Source of the DNA: Pseudomonas alcaliphila JAB1
Lineage (GTDB): Bacteria > Pseudomonadota > Gammaproteobacteria > Pseudomonadales > Pseudomonadaceae
Direction of reading: 5' to 3'
DNA: 64,000 nt
Assembly (NCBI RefSeq): GCF_001941865.1
Contig: NZ_CP016162.1
Location: forward strand, 5,142,501-5,206,500
In this document: positions 46,930 through 55,144 of the stretch, one piece after another
Numbering within the stretch: the stretch's first letter is position 1
Layout: each line of letters opens with the position of its first letter
Translations under genes and position numbers: made by a program
Notes under the pieces: generated by a model
Database searches by the model: none
Told to the model about the DNA's origin: nothing
The model's input: only the letters and a program-made list of their open reading frames with translations

Positions 46930-49900
46930 ACGTGCTGCTGATCGCCCAGTGCGACAAACGCGCCCTGGTGGAGAGCCGGCGCATCCTCGACCAGTTTGCC
47001 GAGCGCCGCGGCGAGCGCACCTGGCAAACGCCGATCACCCAGGCCGGGCTGGATACCCTGCGCAAGCTGTTGAAGAAGAGCGCCAGGCGCAATACCGCCG
47101 TGGCCTGCCACTGGATACGCGGTAAGGACCACAGCGAACTGCTGTGGATAGTCGGCGACGCCAGCCGCTTCAACGAACAGGGCGCGGTGCCGACCAACAG
47201 CACCCGCCGCGACGTGTTGCGCAAGGATGACGAGAACGACTGGCACAGCGCCGAGGATCTTCGCCTGCTCAGCACCCTGGCCGCGTTGCTGCATGATCTG
47301 GGCAAAGCCAGCCTGGCCTTCCAGAACCGCCTCAAACCCGGCGCGCCCATGGAGCGCAACCTGTATCGCCATGAATGGACATCGCTGCGTCTGTTCCAGG
47401 CCTTCGTCGGCAACGACGACGACCCGACCTGGCTGGCGCGCCTGGCCAACCCCAGCGAGCAGGATGACGCCAGCTGGTTGAGCCGCCTGCAACGCGACGG
47501 CCTCGACCCCGACTGCGACAAGCCCTTTCGCCACCTACCGCCCCTGGCCGCCGCCCTGGCCTGGCTGGTACTGACCCATCACCGCCTGCCCCTGATGCCC
47601 AGCGAGGACACGCGCCTGGGCAGCAAGATCCGCCACTTCCAGCTCGGCATGCTGAAGAACCTGCCAGGAGATATCGACGCCAGCTGGAACGAGCACTGCA
47701 CCACCCAGGACAGGGCGCAGATCGAACCTTACTGGCACTTCCCCCACGGCCTGCCCGTAACCACCGAGCGCTGGCGCAAACGGGCCAGCAAGCAGGCCCA
47801 ACGTCTGCTCGTCCTGCTGCCACGCCGCCCACAGCGAGACTGGCTGGGCAGCCCCTACCTGATGCACCTGGCACGCCTGAACCTGATGCTCGCCGACCAC
47901 CACTATTCCAGTCTCACCGGCCCAGGCCGGGTGCAGGGCGAGACGGGCTATCCGCTGTGGGCCAATACCGAGCGCAAAAGCGGCAAGTTCAACCAGGGCC
48001 TCGACGAACATCTGCTGGGGGTCGAGGCCAATGCCGGGCTGATCGGCCATCGCCTGGCCGACTTCGAGCGCAGCCTGCCACGCCTGAGCCGGCACAAGGG
48101 CTTGAAGAAGCGCAGCGGCAACGAACGCTTTCGTTGGCAGGACAAGGCCTTCGACCTGGCCGCCGGCATGCGCGAACAGGCTGCTCGGCACGGTGCGTTC
48201 ATCGTCAATATGGCCTCCACCGGTTGCGGCAAGACCCTGGGCAATGCACGCATCATGTATGCCCTGAGCGACCCCGAGCGCGGCATGCGCTGTGCCTTCG
48301 CCCTTGGCCTGCGCAGCCTGACCCTGCAAACCGGGCGCGCCTTCCGCCAACGCCTTCGACTGGACGAGGATGACCTGGCCATTCGCGTCGGTGGCGCGGC
48401 CAACAGCACCTTGTTCGAGCACCAGCAGGCGCTCGCCGAACGCAGCGGCTCGGCCTCCAGCCAGGCACTATTCGAAGACGATGGTCATGTACGCTTCGAC
48501 GGCAATGTGGACGCCCATCCGCTGCTCAACAAGGTGATCCACGAACCCCAGGTGCGCGCCCTGCTGATCGCGCCGGTACTGGTCTGCACCATCGACCACC
48601 TGACCCCTGCCACCGAGAGCCAGCGCGGCGGGCGACAGATAGCGCCCATGTTGCGCCTGATGAGCGGCGACCTGGTGCTCGACGAGCCGGACGATTTCGA
48701 TATCGCCGACCTGCCTGCCCTGGCGCGTCTGGTGCATTGGGCCGGGCTGCTGGGCAGCCGCGTGCTGCTGTCCTCAGCCACCCTGCCGCCCGCCCTGATC
48801 CAGGGTTTGTTCGAGGCCTATCGCGCCGGGCGTGTCGAGTATCAGCGCCACCGTGGCGAACGCCCTGGCGAGCTGCCGGCCATCGCCTGTGCCTGGGTCG
48901 ATGAACAGAGGCAAAGCCGCCTGGACTGTAGCGACAGCGCCAGTTTCAGCGCCGCCCACCTGGACTTTGCCCAGCGCCGCCACGCCTGGCTCGCGACGCA
49001 GCCCGCGCGACGCCAGGCGCAACTGCTGCCCCTGCGCTTTGCCAGCCAACGCCCGGAGGAGATTCGCCAGGCTTTCGCCGAACAGATACTGACCGCCGCC
49101 CGCAGCCTGCACGACACCAACGCCACAACCGACCCGCACAGCGGCAAGCGCGTAAGCTTCGGCCTGGTACGCATGGCCAATATCGAGCCCCTGTTCGACG
49201 TGGCGCTGGCCCTGTTTCGCCTGGGCGCCGCCGAAGGCACTCGCATCCACCTCTGTGTGTACCACTCGCAGTTCCCGCTGCTGCTGCGCTCGGCCATCGA
49301 AAACCGCCTGGACACCACCCTGCAACGTGAACAGCCGGAAGCGGTATTCGCCCTGCCGGAAATCCGCCAGCGCCTGCAGCGCCACGCCGAGCCGGATCAA
49401 CTGTTCATCGTGTTGGGCTCGCCCGTGACCGAAGTGGGCCGCGACCATGATTACGACTGGGCACTGGTCGAACCCTCGTCGATGCGCTCGCTGATCCAGT
49501 TGGCTGGGCGCGTACGGCGCCATCGCCCCGAGCCCTGGAACGCAACCAATGTGCAGATATTCGGCAGTAACCTGCGCCATGCCGAACGGCGCGACCAGCC
49601 AGCCTTCTGCAAACCCGGTTTCGAGACGGAACACCCCTGGCGGCTGAACAGCCATCGTCTGGACAAGCTGCTGAATGCTGAGCAGTACCAGCAGATTGAC
49701 GCCCGCCCGCGCATTCTCGAGCGCCCCGCGCCACTGGATGCCAAGGGCAACCTGGTCGATCTGGAACACGCGCGCCTGCAAGGCTGGATGCTGCAACCCG
49801 CCGCCCCCGACCCGGCCACGCTGTCGGAGCGCGAACGGCGGCGGCAAAGCAGCCAGCCGCGTGAAATGAATGCCCATGACGGCTGGAGCCAGCCGCTGTT

Positions 49901-50276
49901 GCACCTCACGGCCCTGGCCCAGCAGCAACAACCCTTCCGCCTCGACACCCAGCCAAGGGTCGAGCTGATCTTGCTGCCGGACGAAGACGATGAGGATTAC
50001 CAGCTACACCGCATCGACCCCGGCCAGCGCCGCTACGAGCAGATCTACGTGCCGGTGGAAAACAGCCTGCTCCAGCACATCGCCGACCACGAACTGGCCG
50101 GCCCGCGCATCAGCCCCTGGGGTGCTACCGACTACCTCCAGGCCTTGTCTGAACTGGCGCAGGAGCTGGACATGAGTCTGGAGGGCTGCGCCAAGCGCTT
50201 CGGCACCGTCAGTCTGCCCGAGAGCGAGCGAGGCTGGCGCTTTCACCCCGCGCTGGGCTTTGCCAGGCGCAGATGA
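46926..50276 (+). CDS. cas3: Cas2-Cas3 fusion nuclease-helicase
   Basis: A 1116-residue protein. The N-terminal 90 residues are the Cas2 part (MNVLLIAQCDKRALVESRRI). The HD nuclease motif LLHDLGKA follows at about 123, the helicase Walker A STGCGKT at about 430, DEPDD at about 585 and SSATLPP at about 617. The fusion is diagnostic of type I-F. It degrades DNA recruited by the Csy complex and takes part in adaptation. All motifs look intact. Confidence 0.97.
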   Translation: MNVLLIAQCDKRALVESRRILDQFAERRGERTWQTPITQAGLDTLRKLLKKSARRNTAVACHWIRGKDHSELLWIVGDASRFNEQGAVPTNSTRRDVLRKDDENDWHSAEDLRLLSTLAALLHDLGKASLAFQNRLKPGAPMERNLYRHEWTSLRLFQAFVGNDDDPTWLARLANPSEQDDASWLSRLQRDGLDPDCDKPFRHLPPLAAALAWLVLTHHRLPLMPSEDTRLGSKIRHFQLGMLKNLPGDIDASWNEHCTTQDRAQIEPYWHFPHGLPVTTERWRKRASKQAQRLLVLLPRRPQRDWLGSPYLMHLARLNLMLADHHYSSLTGPGRVQGETGYPLWANTERKSGKFNQGLDEHLLGVEANAGLIGHRLADFERSLPRLSRHKGLKKRSGNERFRWQDKAFDLAAGMREQAARHGAFIVNMASTGCGKTLGNARIMYALSDPERGMRCAFALGLRSLTLQTGRAFRQRLRLDEDDLAIRVGGAANSTLFEHQQALAERSGSASSQALFEDDGHVRFDGNVDAHPLLNKVIHEPQVRALLIAPVLVCTIDHLTPATESQRGGRQIAPMLRLMSGDLVLDEPDDFDIADLPALARLVHWAGLLGSRVLLSSATLPPALIQGLFEAYRAGRVEYQRHRGERPGELPAIACAWVDEQRQSRLDCSDSASFSAAHLDFAQRRHAWLATQPARRQAQLLPLRFASQRPEEIRQAFAEQILTAARSLHDTNATTDPHSGKRVSFGLVRMANIEPLFDVALALFRLGAAEGTRIHLCVYHSQFPLLLRSAIENRLDTTLQREQPEAVFALPEIRQRLQRHAEPDQLFIVLGSPVTEVGRDHDYDWALVEPSSMRSLIQLAGRVRRHRPEPWNATNVQIFGSNLRHAERRDQPAFCKPGFETEHPWRLNSHRLDKLLNAEQYQQIDARPRILERPAPLDAKGNLVDLEHARLQGWMLQPAAPDPATLSERERRRQSSQPREMNAHDGWSQPLLHLTALAQQQQPFRLDTQPRVELILLPDEDDEDYQLHRIDPGQRRYEQIYVPVENSLLQHIADHELAGPRISPWGATDYLQALSELAQELDMSLEGCAKRFGTVSLPESERGWRFHPALGFARRR

Positions 50277-50327
50277 CCGTGGCGTGCTTTAAATGGCGGC
50301 CCTTGGCCAACCCCGACATGCTTGCCT

Positions 50328-50352
50328 CTGTAGGAGCGGCTTTAGCCGCGAG
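50328..50352. repeat. REP-like palindrome between cas2-3 and hipA
   Basis: TGTAGGAGCGGCTTTAGCCG includes the stem GCGGC-TTTA-GCCGC. It sits between convergent cas2-3 and hipA stops, a typical REP location. Confidence 0.7.
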
Positions 50353-50381
50353 CCACGTGCAATGGATGACGTCTCTATGAG

Positions 50382-51647
50382 CTAGCTGGCGATCCGAAAG
50401 TCCGAATGCAACGCCCGCCAGTGCTCACGCAATGCGGCCTTGTGCGCCTCGTGCATGGGGCTGTCGCGCAGGGCTGCCGGCCATAGCGCGCGAGCCTTAT
50501 CGAGGGCGGCCTTGAGGTTGTAGAGAATCGGCGACTCCGGCAGATCCGCGCGCTTGGCCCAGCGCCGGAAGTGCTCGAGCGATACCTCATACCACTGCTT
50601 GGTCTGCGCCATGTTCAGCGCGTAGTGCTGCTCGGCAGGGATATAGGCCTTGGTGAAGAGGATGTCGTAGGCCGGCGACAGCACCGGGTTCACGCCATCG
50701 GGATAGAGAATGCTCCAGTTCTTCAGATGCGCATCGCCGTTGCCCAACAGGATGTTGACCAGCAAGCGCACAGCCATCTGCACCACGTCACGCTGGCCGC
50801 TGTAAGTGTTCTGATAGATCAGCCGGGCGATCTGTTCGTAACTGGCCCTCTGGTACTTGTCCGCCGCATAGGCGAACAGCACCTGGGCGAAGTCCTCGGC
50901 ATGCACGCGCTTGCCCTCGGCCCGATCAAAACGGCGGATGCCATAGGCATAGCCTTCATCCGGCAGCTTGATCTGCGGCAGACGCTCGAGCTTGTCGAGT
51001 TCTACCAGACGGATTTCCGGTATATCCACGCCGGCCAGCGCCGCAAGGTGCATGCAGGTGTATTCGTTGAGCGGTACATGATCATGCACCGTGGAGGGCG
51101 TCTTGATGATCCAGTCACCGGGCGCCGCCGTATCCCCCAATTGGTAACGGCCATCGCGCTGGTGCATGGAAAACTTCATCTGCACCCCCGCCAGGGAAAA
51201 ATGCGCCACCCGGTCCACGGTAGCCACCGCCACTCGGTCGAGCCGCCCACGGTCACCGAAGGCCGCATCCGGGATAGCCTCGGCAGCGACCGGCTCGGCG
51301 ATTAGCGCACCGGGCAGGTCGCCGCCCAGGTGTACCAACAGCGGGAACTCGTTGTGCTCATGGACCTTCAAGCGCTGGGCCAGCAGTTGGCGCAGCGCGC
51401 CTTCGGGCAGCAGGTTGCTCAGCAGCGGGTGCAACTGCATATTGGTCGCCACCGGGAAACTCTTGCCAGCACGGGCCGCGAAGGTGGCCGGGTTGGCCAG
51501 TGACAGGGTCAGCGCGGGGCGGTTGGCATCCTCAACAAACGACGGCGCCAGCGACAACACCGTGCGGTTATGTGCATAGCCGGCCACGTAACCCACCAAC
51601 TGCCCATGCAGCGTCAACCTGAGTGCCGAAACCTGCTCGCCGGCCAT
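50382..51647 (-). CDS. hipA: HipA-type serine/threonine kinase toxin
   Basis: A 421-residue HipA. The N-terminal subdomain LRLTLHGQLVGYVAGY, the P-loop region LAGVQMKFSM, the catalytic NGDAHLKNWS and metal-binding AYDILF are all present, so the kinase appears intact. Its ATG shares one base with the hipB stop (TGATG), giving coupled translation. HipA toxins phosphorylate targets such as glutamyl-tRNA synthetase and cause dormancy. It lies in reverse orientation inside the cas operon, which is unusual. Confidence 0.9.
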   Translation of the reverse strand: MAGEQVSALRLTLHGQLVGYVAGYAHNRTVLSLAPSFVEDANRPALTLSLANPATFAARAGKSFPVATNMQLHPLLSNLLPEGALRQLLAQRLKVHEHNEFPLLVHLGGDLPGALIAEPVAAEAIPDAAFGDRGRLDRVAVATVDRVAHFSLAGVQMKFSMHQRDGRYQLGDTAAPGDWIIKTPSTVHDHVPLNEYTCMHLAALAGVDIPEIRLVELDKLERLPQIKLPDEGYAYGIRRFDRAEGKRVHAEDFAQVLFAYAADKYQRASYEQIARLIYQNTYSGQRDVVQMAVRLLVNILLGNGDAHLKNWSILYPDGVNPVLSPAYDILFTKAYIPAEQHYALNMAQTKQWYEVSLEHFRRWAKRADLPESPILYNLKAALDKARALWPAALRDSPMHEAHKAALREHWRALHSDFRIAS

Positions 51648-51988
51648 CAGTCGTCACCCAGGTCTTGCCAGGGGTCTTCGATGGTTTCCTTGACACCCGC
51701 GCCAGGCGCAGACGATGGCGAGCGGTCCACGGCGTAGTTCTGTTGCGCCCTGGCGGGGCCGGCCTCCAGCAGTTGCTCGACCTGACGTGCCAGCTCCTTG
51801 GGGATCAGCATCAGAGTGGCGTCCAGGCCTTCGGCGATCTTGTCCAGGGTAGCCAGGCTGGGGTTACCGTCTTTCTCGATCTTGCCGTACTGCTGACGAT
51901 TCAACCCCACCCGCAACGGCATATCCGTACCTTTCAGGCCAAGCTGCAGGCGTCGACGTTTGATCTGGGTCAGCACTGTGCTGCGCAT
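51647..51988 (-). CDS. hipB: HipB-type antitoxin / XRE repressor
   Basis: A 113-residue protein with an XRE helix-turn-helix (RRRLQLGLKGTDMPLRVGLN, RQQYGKIEKDGNPSLATLDKIAEGL) and a disordered acidic C-terminus (KETIEDPWQDLGDD). HipB neutralises HipA and represses its own operon. Six palindromic boxes upstream (52018-52178) are the likely operators. Confidence 0.88.
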   Translation of the reverse strand: MRSTVLTQIKRRRLQLGLKGTDMPLRVGLNRQQYGKIEKDGNPSLATLDKIAEGLDATLMLIPKELARQVEQLLEAGPARAQQNYAVDRSPSSAPGAGVKETIEDPWQDLGDD

Positions 51989-52017
51989 GGGCTACCTCAC
52001 TCGCTCTATCCAGGCAT

Positions 52018-52178
52018 GCAGCATATAAGACTCTATTGGATATGAAGAGCCTTAAAAGCTTCAAAATCAACCAGAAGAATCTTATATGCTTCACTTAAAA
52101 ATGAAGCTTATAAGCCTCATAAAATTTAATTTGCAGCATTAATACTTCAGATGCGAACGATTGAAGCATAAAAGCTTC
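52018..52178. promoter_or_regulatory. Array of six 16-bp palindromic operator boxes upstream of hipB
   Basis: Boxes fit GAAGC-N6-GCTTC with AT-only N6 and start at 52018, 52047, 52077, 52103, 52133 and 52163, i.e. steps of 29, 30, 26, 30 and 30 bp. The last (GAAGCATAAAAGCTTC, 52163-52178) is a perfect match; 52103-52118 is GAAGCTTATAAGCCTC; 52047-52062 is GAGCCTTAAAAGCTTC; 52077-52092 is GAATCTTATATGCTTC; 52133-52148 is GCAGCATTAATACTTC; 52018-52033 is GCAGCATATAAGACTC. Three-turn spacing puts the boxes on one DNA face, as for cooperative HipB binding. Confidence 0.7.
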
Positions 52179-52220
52179 TTTGCGCAAATGGCTAGGCTTG
52201 AGCTGAGAGAAACGGGAGTG

Positions 52221-52250
52221 ATGGCAAAATAGTGATTTCCGTTTTGCCAT
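52221..52250. terminator. Hairpin between hipB operators and the mini-CRISPR
   Basis: ATGGCAAAA (52221-52229) and TTTTGCCAT (52242-52250) are perfect inverted copies with a 12-nt loop. It could insulate the minus-strand mini-CRISPR transcript from hipBA. Confidence 0.5.
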
Positions 52251-52305
52251 TCCAGCCTGCTGGCGAAGTAGAAAAGCAGGAAGGACAGTACTAACAGGAA
52301 AGGGA

Positions 52306-52410
52306 AGCCGGCCCGGAGGCCGGTGGATCTAAGCTGCCTATTCGGCAGTGAAGTTTCTAGGCCAAGGCCAATAGCTCATATTTCTAAGCTGCCTTTGCGG
52401 CAGAAGACTG
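52306..52410 (-). ncRNA. CreA/CreR-like crRNA-like regulator: two degenerate CRISPR repeats around a 27-nt guide
   Basis: On the minus strand a first degenerate repeat (52408-52381) has stem CTGCC/GGCAG, loop GCAAA and ends GCTTAGAAA, giving a near-normal 5' handle. The guide (52380-52354) starts TATGAGCT. A second degenerate repeat (52353-52326) starts CTTCACTGCC with an intact stem and matches array 1 repeats at 24 of 28 bases. A hairpin CCGGCC/GGCCGG (52308-52323) and pyrimidine-rich tail follow. Both stems should be cut by Csy4. There is one guide and no leader, so this is not an adapting array. Known analogues are CreA antitoxin RNAs and Cas-regulating RNAs of type I systems. Confidence 0.82.
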
Positions 52411-52515
52411 CACCTACTGTTCTCACAGCTAGTAGCTAGAGAAGGGTAAGTGATCCCCCAAGGAATTTGCCAGTTGCACCGTATCGATTCTCTGAGCTAG
52501 TCTAATCGAAAGACA

Positions 52516-52549
52516 CAAAAATCATAGACTAAGACTAAAAGTTCATAGG
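52516..52549 (-). promoter_or_regulatory. Predicted Cascade target of the crRNA-like regulator, with CC PAM
   Basis: On the minus strand CC (complement of 52548-52549) precedes TATGAACTTTTAG. Against the guide, positions 1-5, 7, 8, 10, 11, 13, 15-17, 19, 21-23 and 26 match (18 of 27). Mismatches at 6, 12, 18 and 24 are the bases that type I-F guides flip out, so they do not count against binding. Mismatches beyond the seed should allow binding without Cas2-3 cleavage. The site lies just upstream of the mini-ORF transcript and csy1. Confidence 0.78.
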
Positions 52550-52560
52550 TGTAAAAAATT

Positions 52561-52745
52561 CAGTAACCAGATCTCACCCTGGTTACTGATGAAGCAACGC
52601 TTGGTTGCGAGCCGAGCATCCATCTGCAGGAACGATGCAGAAAGGAGGGTACGAAGGTGATGGGCTGCCACTCTGTTAGGAGGGATAGCTGAGGGCACGA
52701 ATGCCCATTTACACCCCGAGGTAGCGATGCTTCGGGGTGCATCTT
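52561..52745 (+). ncRNA. Structured leader upstream of csy1, candidate CreT-like toxin RNA
   Basis: A perfect 10-bp hairpin CAGTAACCAG/CTGGTTACTG (52561-52588) is followed by an AGGAGGG Shine-Dalgarno, a mini-ORF, a GGGC/GCCC hairpin (52693-52706) and an 8-bp hairpin CACCCCGA/TCGGGGTG (52712-52739). This arrangement is that expected for a small stable RNA. It starts directly downstream of the predicted Cascade target. It may instead be the csy1 5' untranslated region. Confidence 0.6.
52657..52692 (+). CDS. 11-codon mini-ORF with tandem AGG codons (candidate CreT)
   Basis: GTG ATG GGC TGC CAC then TCT GTT AGG AGG GAT AGC TGA encodes MMGCHSVRRDS. AGGAGG lies 8 nt before the GTG, an ideal spacing. 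Codons 8 and 9 are AGG AGG, both rare in GC-rich Pseudomonas. Known CreT toxins are mini-ORFs with strong ribosome-binding sites that trap rare tRNAs, often arginine. The AGGAGG could instead be a second Shine-Dalgarno, though the next ATG is 17 nt away. Confidence 0.5.
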   Translation: MMGCHSVRRDS

Positions 52746-52783
52746 ACCTCTAGCTGTTTCTCTCAGCACAAGGATTTGTTGCT

Positions 52784-54145
52784 ATGAATGCCCCCTCCTC
52801 CAGCCGACAGCAGGCCATCCGCAGCCTGATCGAGCGCTTTATCGCCGAGCGTCTGGCCACCAAGCTCGAAGGCCTGGCCGATGATGACCCCAAGCGCGCC
52901 ACCCTGCTTGCCCAATACGCCCCGGACGTATGGCTGGAAGATGCCGCTCGCCGCGCCGGGCAGATCCAGGCGGTGACCCATACGCTCAAGGCGATTCACC
53001 CGGACGCCAAGGGCACCAACCTTTATTGTTTGCCGAACAGCTTGCCGCAACATGCGCTGGTCGGCAGCCATTGCCTGGGCGACGACTTTGCCGGCGATGT
53101 GGTGGGCAATGCCGCCGCGCTGGATGTCTACAAGCTGCTCAAGCTGGAGCACGACGGCCAGACACTGCTCGACCTGCTGCTGGCCGCAGATGCCGATGCC
53201 ATTGCCGCGCTGCATACAGATGACGAGCAGGCCCGGAGTCTGGCCCCAGCCTTTACCGGCATCACCCGTGCGCGCGACGGCCTGGCCTCCCACACCCACG
53301 GCAAGCAGCTGTACTGGCTGGTCGGTGATGATCCGCGCAACGATGAGCACTACCATCTGCTCGCCCCGCTGTATGCCAGCTCGCTGGCACATCGGGTGTA
53401 TCAGGCGATCCAGGCCGACCGCTTCGGCGAACCAGCCAAGGAAGCGCGTCAGGCGCGCCGCGACAAGCAGTTTCACCCTGGCGTGATTCACGAGTACCCC
53501 GACCTGGCGGTGCAGAAGCTCGGCGGCACCAAACCGCAGAATATCTCCCAGCTCAACAGCGAACGGCGTGGCAACAATTACCTGCTCGCCTCCCTGCCGC
53601 CAAGCTGGCAGCCGCGCGATGTACGCCTGCCGATCCGCACCCGTGACGGCTCGATCTTCCCGGCCTTCGGCAAGCGCCCGGCGGTGGCCGAGCTGGTGCG
53701 CAGCCTGCGCGACTTTCTGCTCAGCGGCCCACCAGCGAACGTGCACACCCGCAACAGCCGCGATGAACTGCTCACCGAGCTGATCGACGAATTGCTGTTG
53801 TACGCCGTCGAGCTTTGGGCCTTCGAGCCCGGCTGGTCGGCCAAGCCCGAGTGCAACCTCAACCGCGCCGAGCAGCTGTGGCTGGATTTCCGCCGCGCCG
53901 AGCACGACGCCATCTTCGCCAGCGAATGGCGACGCATGGAGTGGCTCACGGAAGTTCGCGAGCGCTTCGCCAACTGGCTCAATGCGCGGCTGGTCAGCAA
54001 GCTTTCGGTCGGCGATGTGGAGAACAGCTACTGGGTCAAAAAGGCCGGCGGCAATGCCCTGTGGCTCGACCTCGACTGGCTGAACCGGGCCTGGGTCGAA
54101 CAATTCGAGCGCGAGCAACGCGACCTGGAGGCCGAACATGAGTGA
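52784..54145 (+). CDS. csy1: Csy1 (Cas8f), large subunit of the type I-F Cascade
   Basis: A 453-residue Csy1 starting MNAPSSSRQQAIRSLIERFI, with AAGGA upstream. GTKPQNISQLNSERRGNNYLL is the diagnostic Csy1 segment near residue 250. With Csy2 it forms the tail that binds the crRNA handle and the PAM. Its end overlaps csy2 by 8 bp. Confidence 0.97.
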   Translation: MNAPSSSRQQAIRSLIERFIAERLATKLEGLADDDPKRATLLAQYAPDVWLEDAARRAGQIQAVTHTLKAIHPDAKGTNLYCLPNSLPQHALVGSHCLGDDFAGDVVGNAAALDVYKLLKLEHDGQTLLDLLLAADADAIAALHTDDEQARSLAPAFTGITRARDGLASHTHGKQLYWLVGDDPRNDEHYHLLAPLYASSLAHRVYQAIQADRFGEPAKEARQARRDKQFHPGVIHEYPDLAVQKLGGTKPQNISQLNSERRGNNYLLASLPPSWQPRDVRLPIRTRDGSIFPAFGKRPAVAELVRSLRDFLLSGPPANVHTRNSRDELLTELIDELLLYAVELWAFEPGWSAKPECNLNRAEQLWLDFRRAEHDAIFASEWRRMEWLTEVRERFANWLNARLVSKLSVGDVENSYWVKKAGGNALWLDLDWLNRAWVEQFEREQRDLEAEHE

Positions 54146-55139
54146 ACTTCCCTCCTCCAACGGCCTGCTGATCGTCCCCCACCTGCGGGTGCAGAACGCC
54201 AACGCCATTTCCAGCCCGCTGACCTGGGGCTTCCCCGCCATCAGCGCGTTCATCGGCCTGATGCAGGCCGTCGAACGCAGGCTCGAGGGTCGCTTCGCCC
54301 TGATGTTCGACAGCGTCGGGGTGGTCTGCCATAGCCATGACGCCCAGGTCACCGGGGGCTATCAACGCGCCTTGCGCCTGACCCGCAACCCGGTCAACGA
54401 GCGCGGTGAAACCGCCGCCATCGTCGAAGAGGGGCGCATCCACCTGGATATCACGCTGATCTTCGGCGTCAGCGGCTATAGCGAAGACGGCCAGCCAGAC
54501 CCGGTGCAGGGCGACTGGCAAAAGCGCCGCACGATCGCCGCTGAAATCGCAAATCTGCTGGGCAGCATGCGTATCGCCGGCGGTAGCGTGTTCCTCGATC
54601 CGCAGCACCAGCCGGTACTGGAGCCATTGGCACAAGGCGAGGAACGCAGCAAGCAGTTCCGCCGCCTGCGTCGCCGCTGGCTGCCGGGCTTCGCCCTGGT
54701 CAGTCGCGACGACCTGCTACAAAACCACCTGCAGCAACTGCGTGGCGAGAACGCCAGCGCCGATCTGCTCGATGCCTGGCTCGACCTTTCACGCCTGAAC
54801 CTGCGCGTCCAGGAAGCCCGCCCAGCCAGCGAAAGCCAGCCTGCCAAAGTCGAGTGGCGCGCCCAGCGCGTGGTGCCCAATGGCTGGCTGGTGCCGATCC
54901 CCGTCGGTTACGGCGCCCTCGGCCCGCTGCAGGCCGCCGGCTGCGTGGCCAACGCGCGGGACGGACAAACCCCGCTGCGTTTCGTCGAAAGCCTCTACTC
55001 CATCGGCCAATGGCTCAGCCCGCACCGGCTGCGCGATGTCGATGACCTGCTCTGGTATGCCAGCGCCGCCCCCGAGGCCGGCCTGTACCGCTGCCACAAC
55101 CTTTACAGCCAAACCCTCTGCACTGATGACATGGAGTGA
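54138..55139 (+). CDS. csy2: Csy2 (Cas5f)
   Basis: A 333-residue Cas5-family protein starting [41 protein letters not shown] and GYGALGPLQ are typical of Csy2. It binds the 5' handle of the crRNA with Csy1. Translationally coupled to csy1. Confidence 0.96.
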   Translation: MSELPSSNGLLIVPHLRVQNANAISSPLTWGFPAISAFIGLMQAVERRLEGRFALMFDSVGVVCHSHDAQVTGGYQRALRLTRNPVNERGETAAIVEEGRIHLDITLIFGVSGYSEDGQPDPVQGDWQKRRTIAAEIANLLGSMRIAGGSVFLDPQHQPVLEPLAQGEERSKQFRRLRRRWLPGFALVSRDDLLQNHLQQLRGENASADLLDAWLDLSRLNLRVQEARPASESQPAKVEWRAQRVVPNGWLVPIPVGYGALGPLQAAGCVANARDGQTPLRFVESLYSIGQWLSPHRLRDVDDLLWYASAAPEAGLYRCHNLYSQTLCTDDME

Positions 55140-55144
55140 CCATC

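Noticed and set aside
50376..50384. TATGAGCTA at the hipA stop as a target of the mini-CRISPR guide
   Set aside because: Nine matching bases but no CC PAM and no further match; about one chance hit is expected in every 130 kb of single-strand sequence.
52491..52499. TCTGAGCTA as an alternative guide target upstream of csy1
   Set aside because: PAM is TC and matching stops after position 9; the site at 52547 has the proper PAM and a much longer match.
52560..52769. A 69-codon minus-strand frame opposite the csy1 leader
   Set aside because: No ribosome-binding site, odd composition and it runs through three RNA hairpins; the plus-strand structure explains the DNA better.
50277..52783. Type I-F3 CRISPR-associated transposon
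   Set aside because: Those carry atypical guides near XRE regulators, but here there are no Tn7-like tnsABC/tniQ genes, and cas1 and cas2-3 are present.
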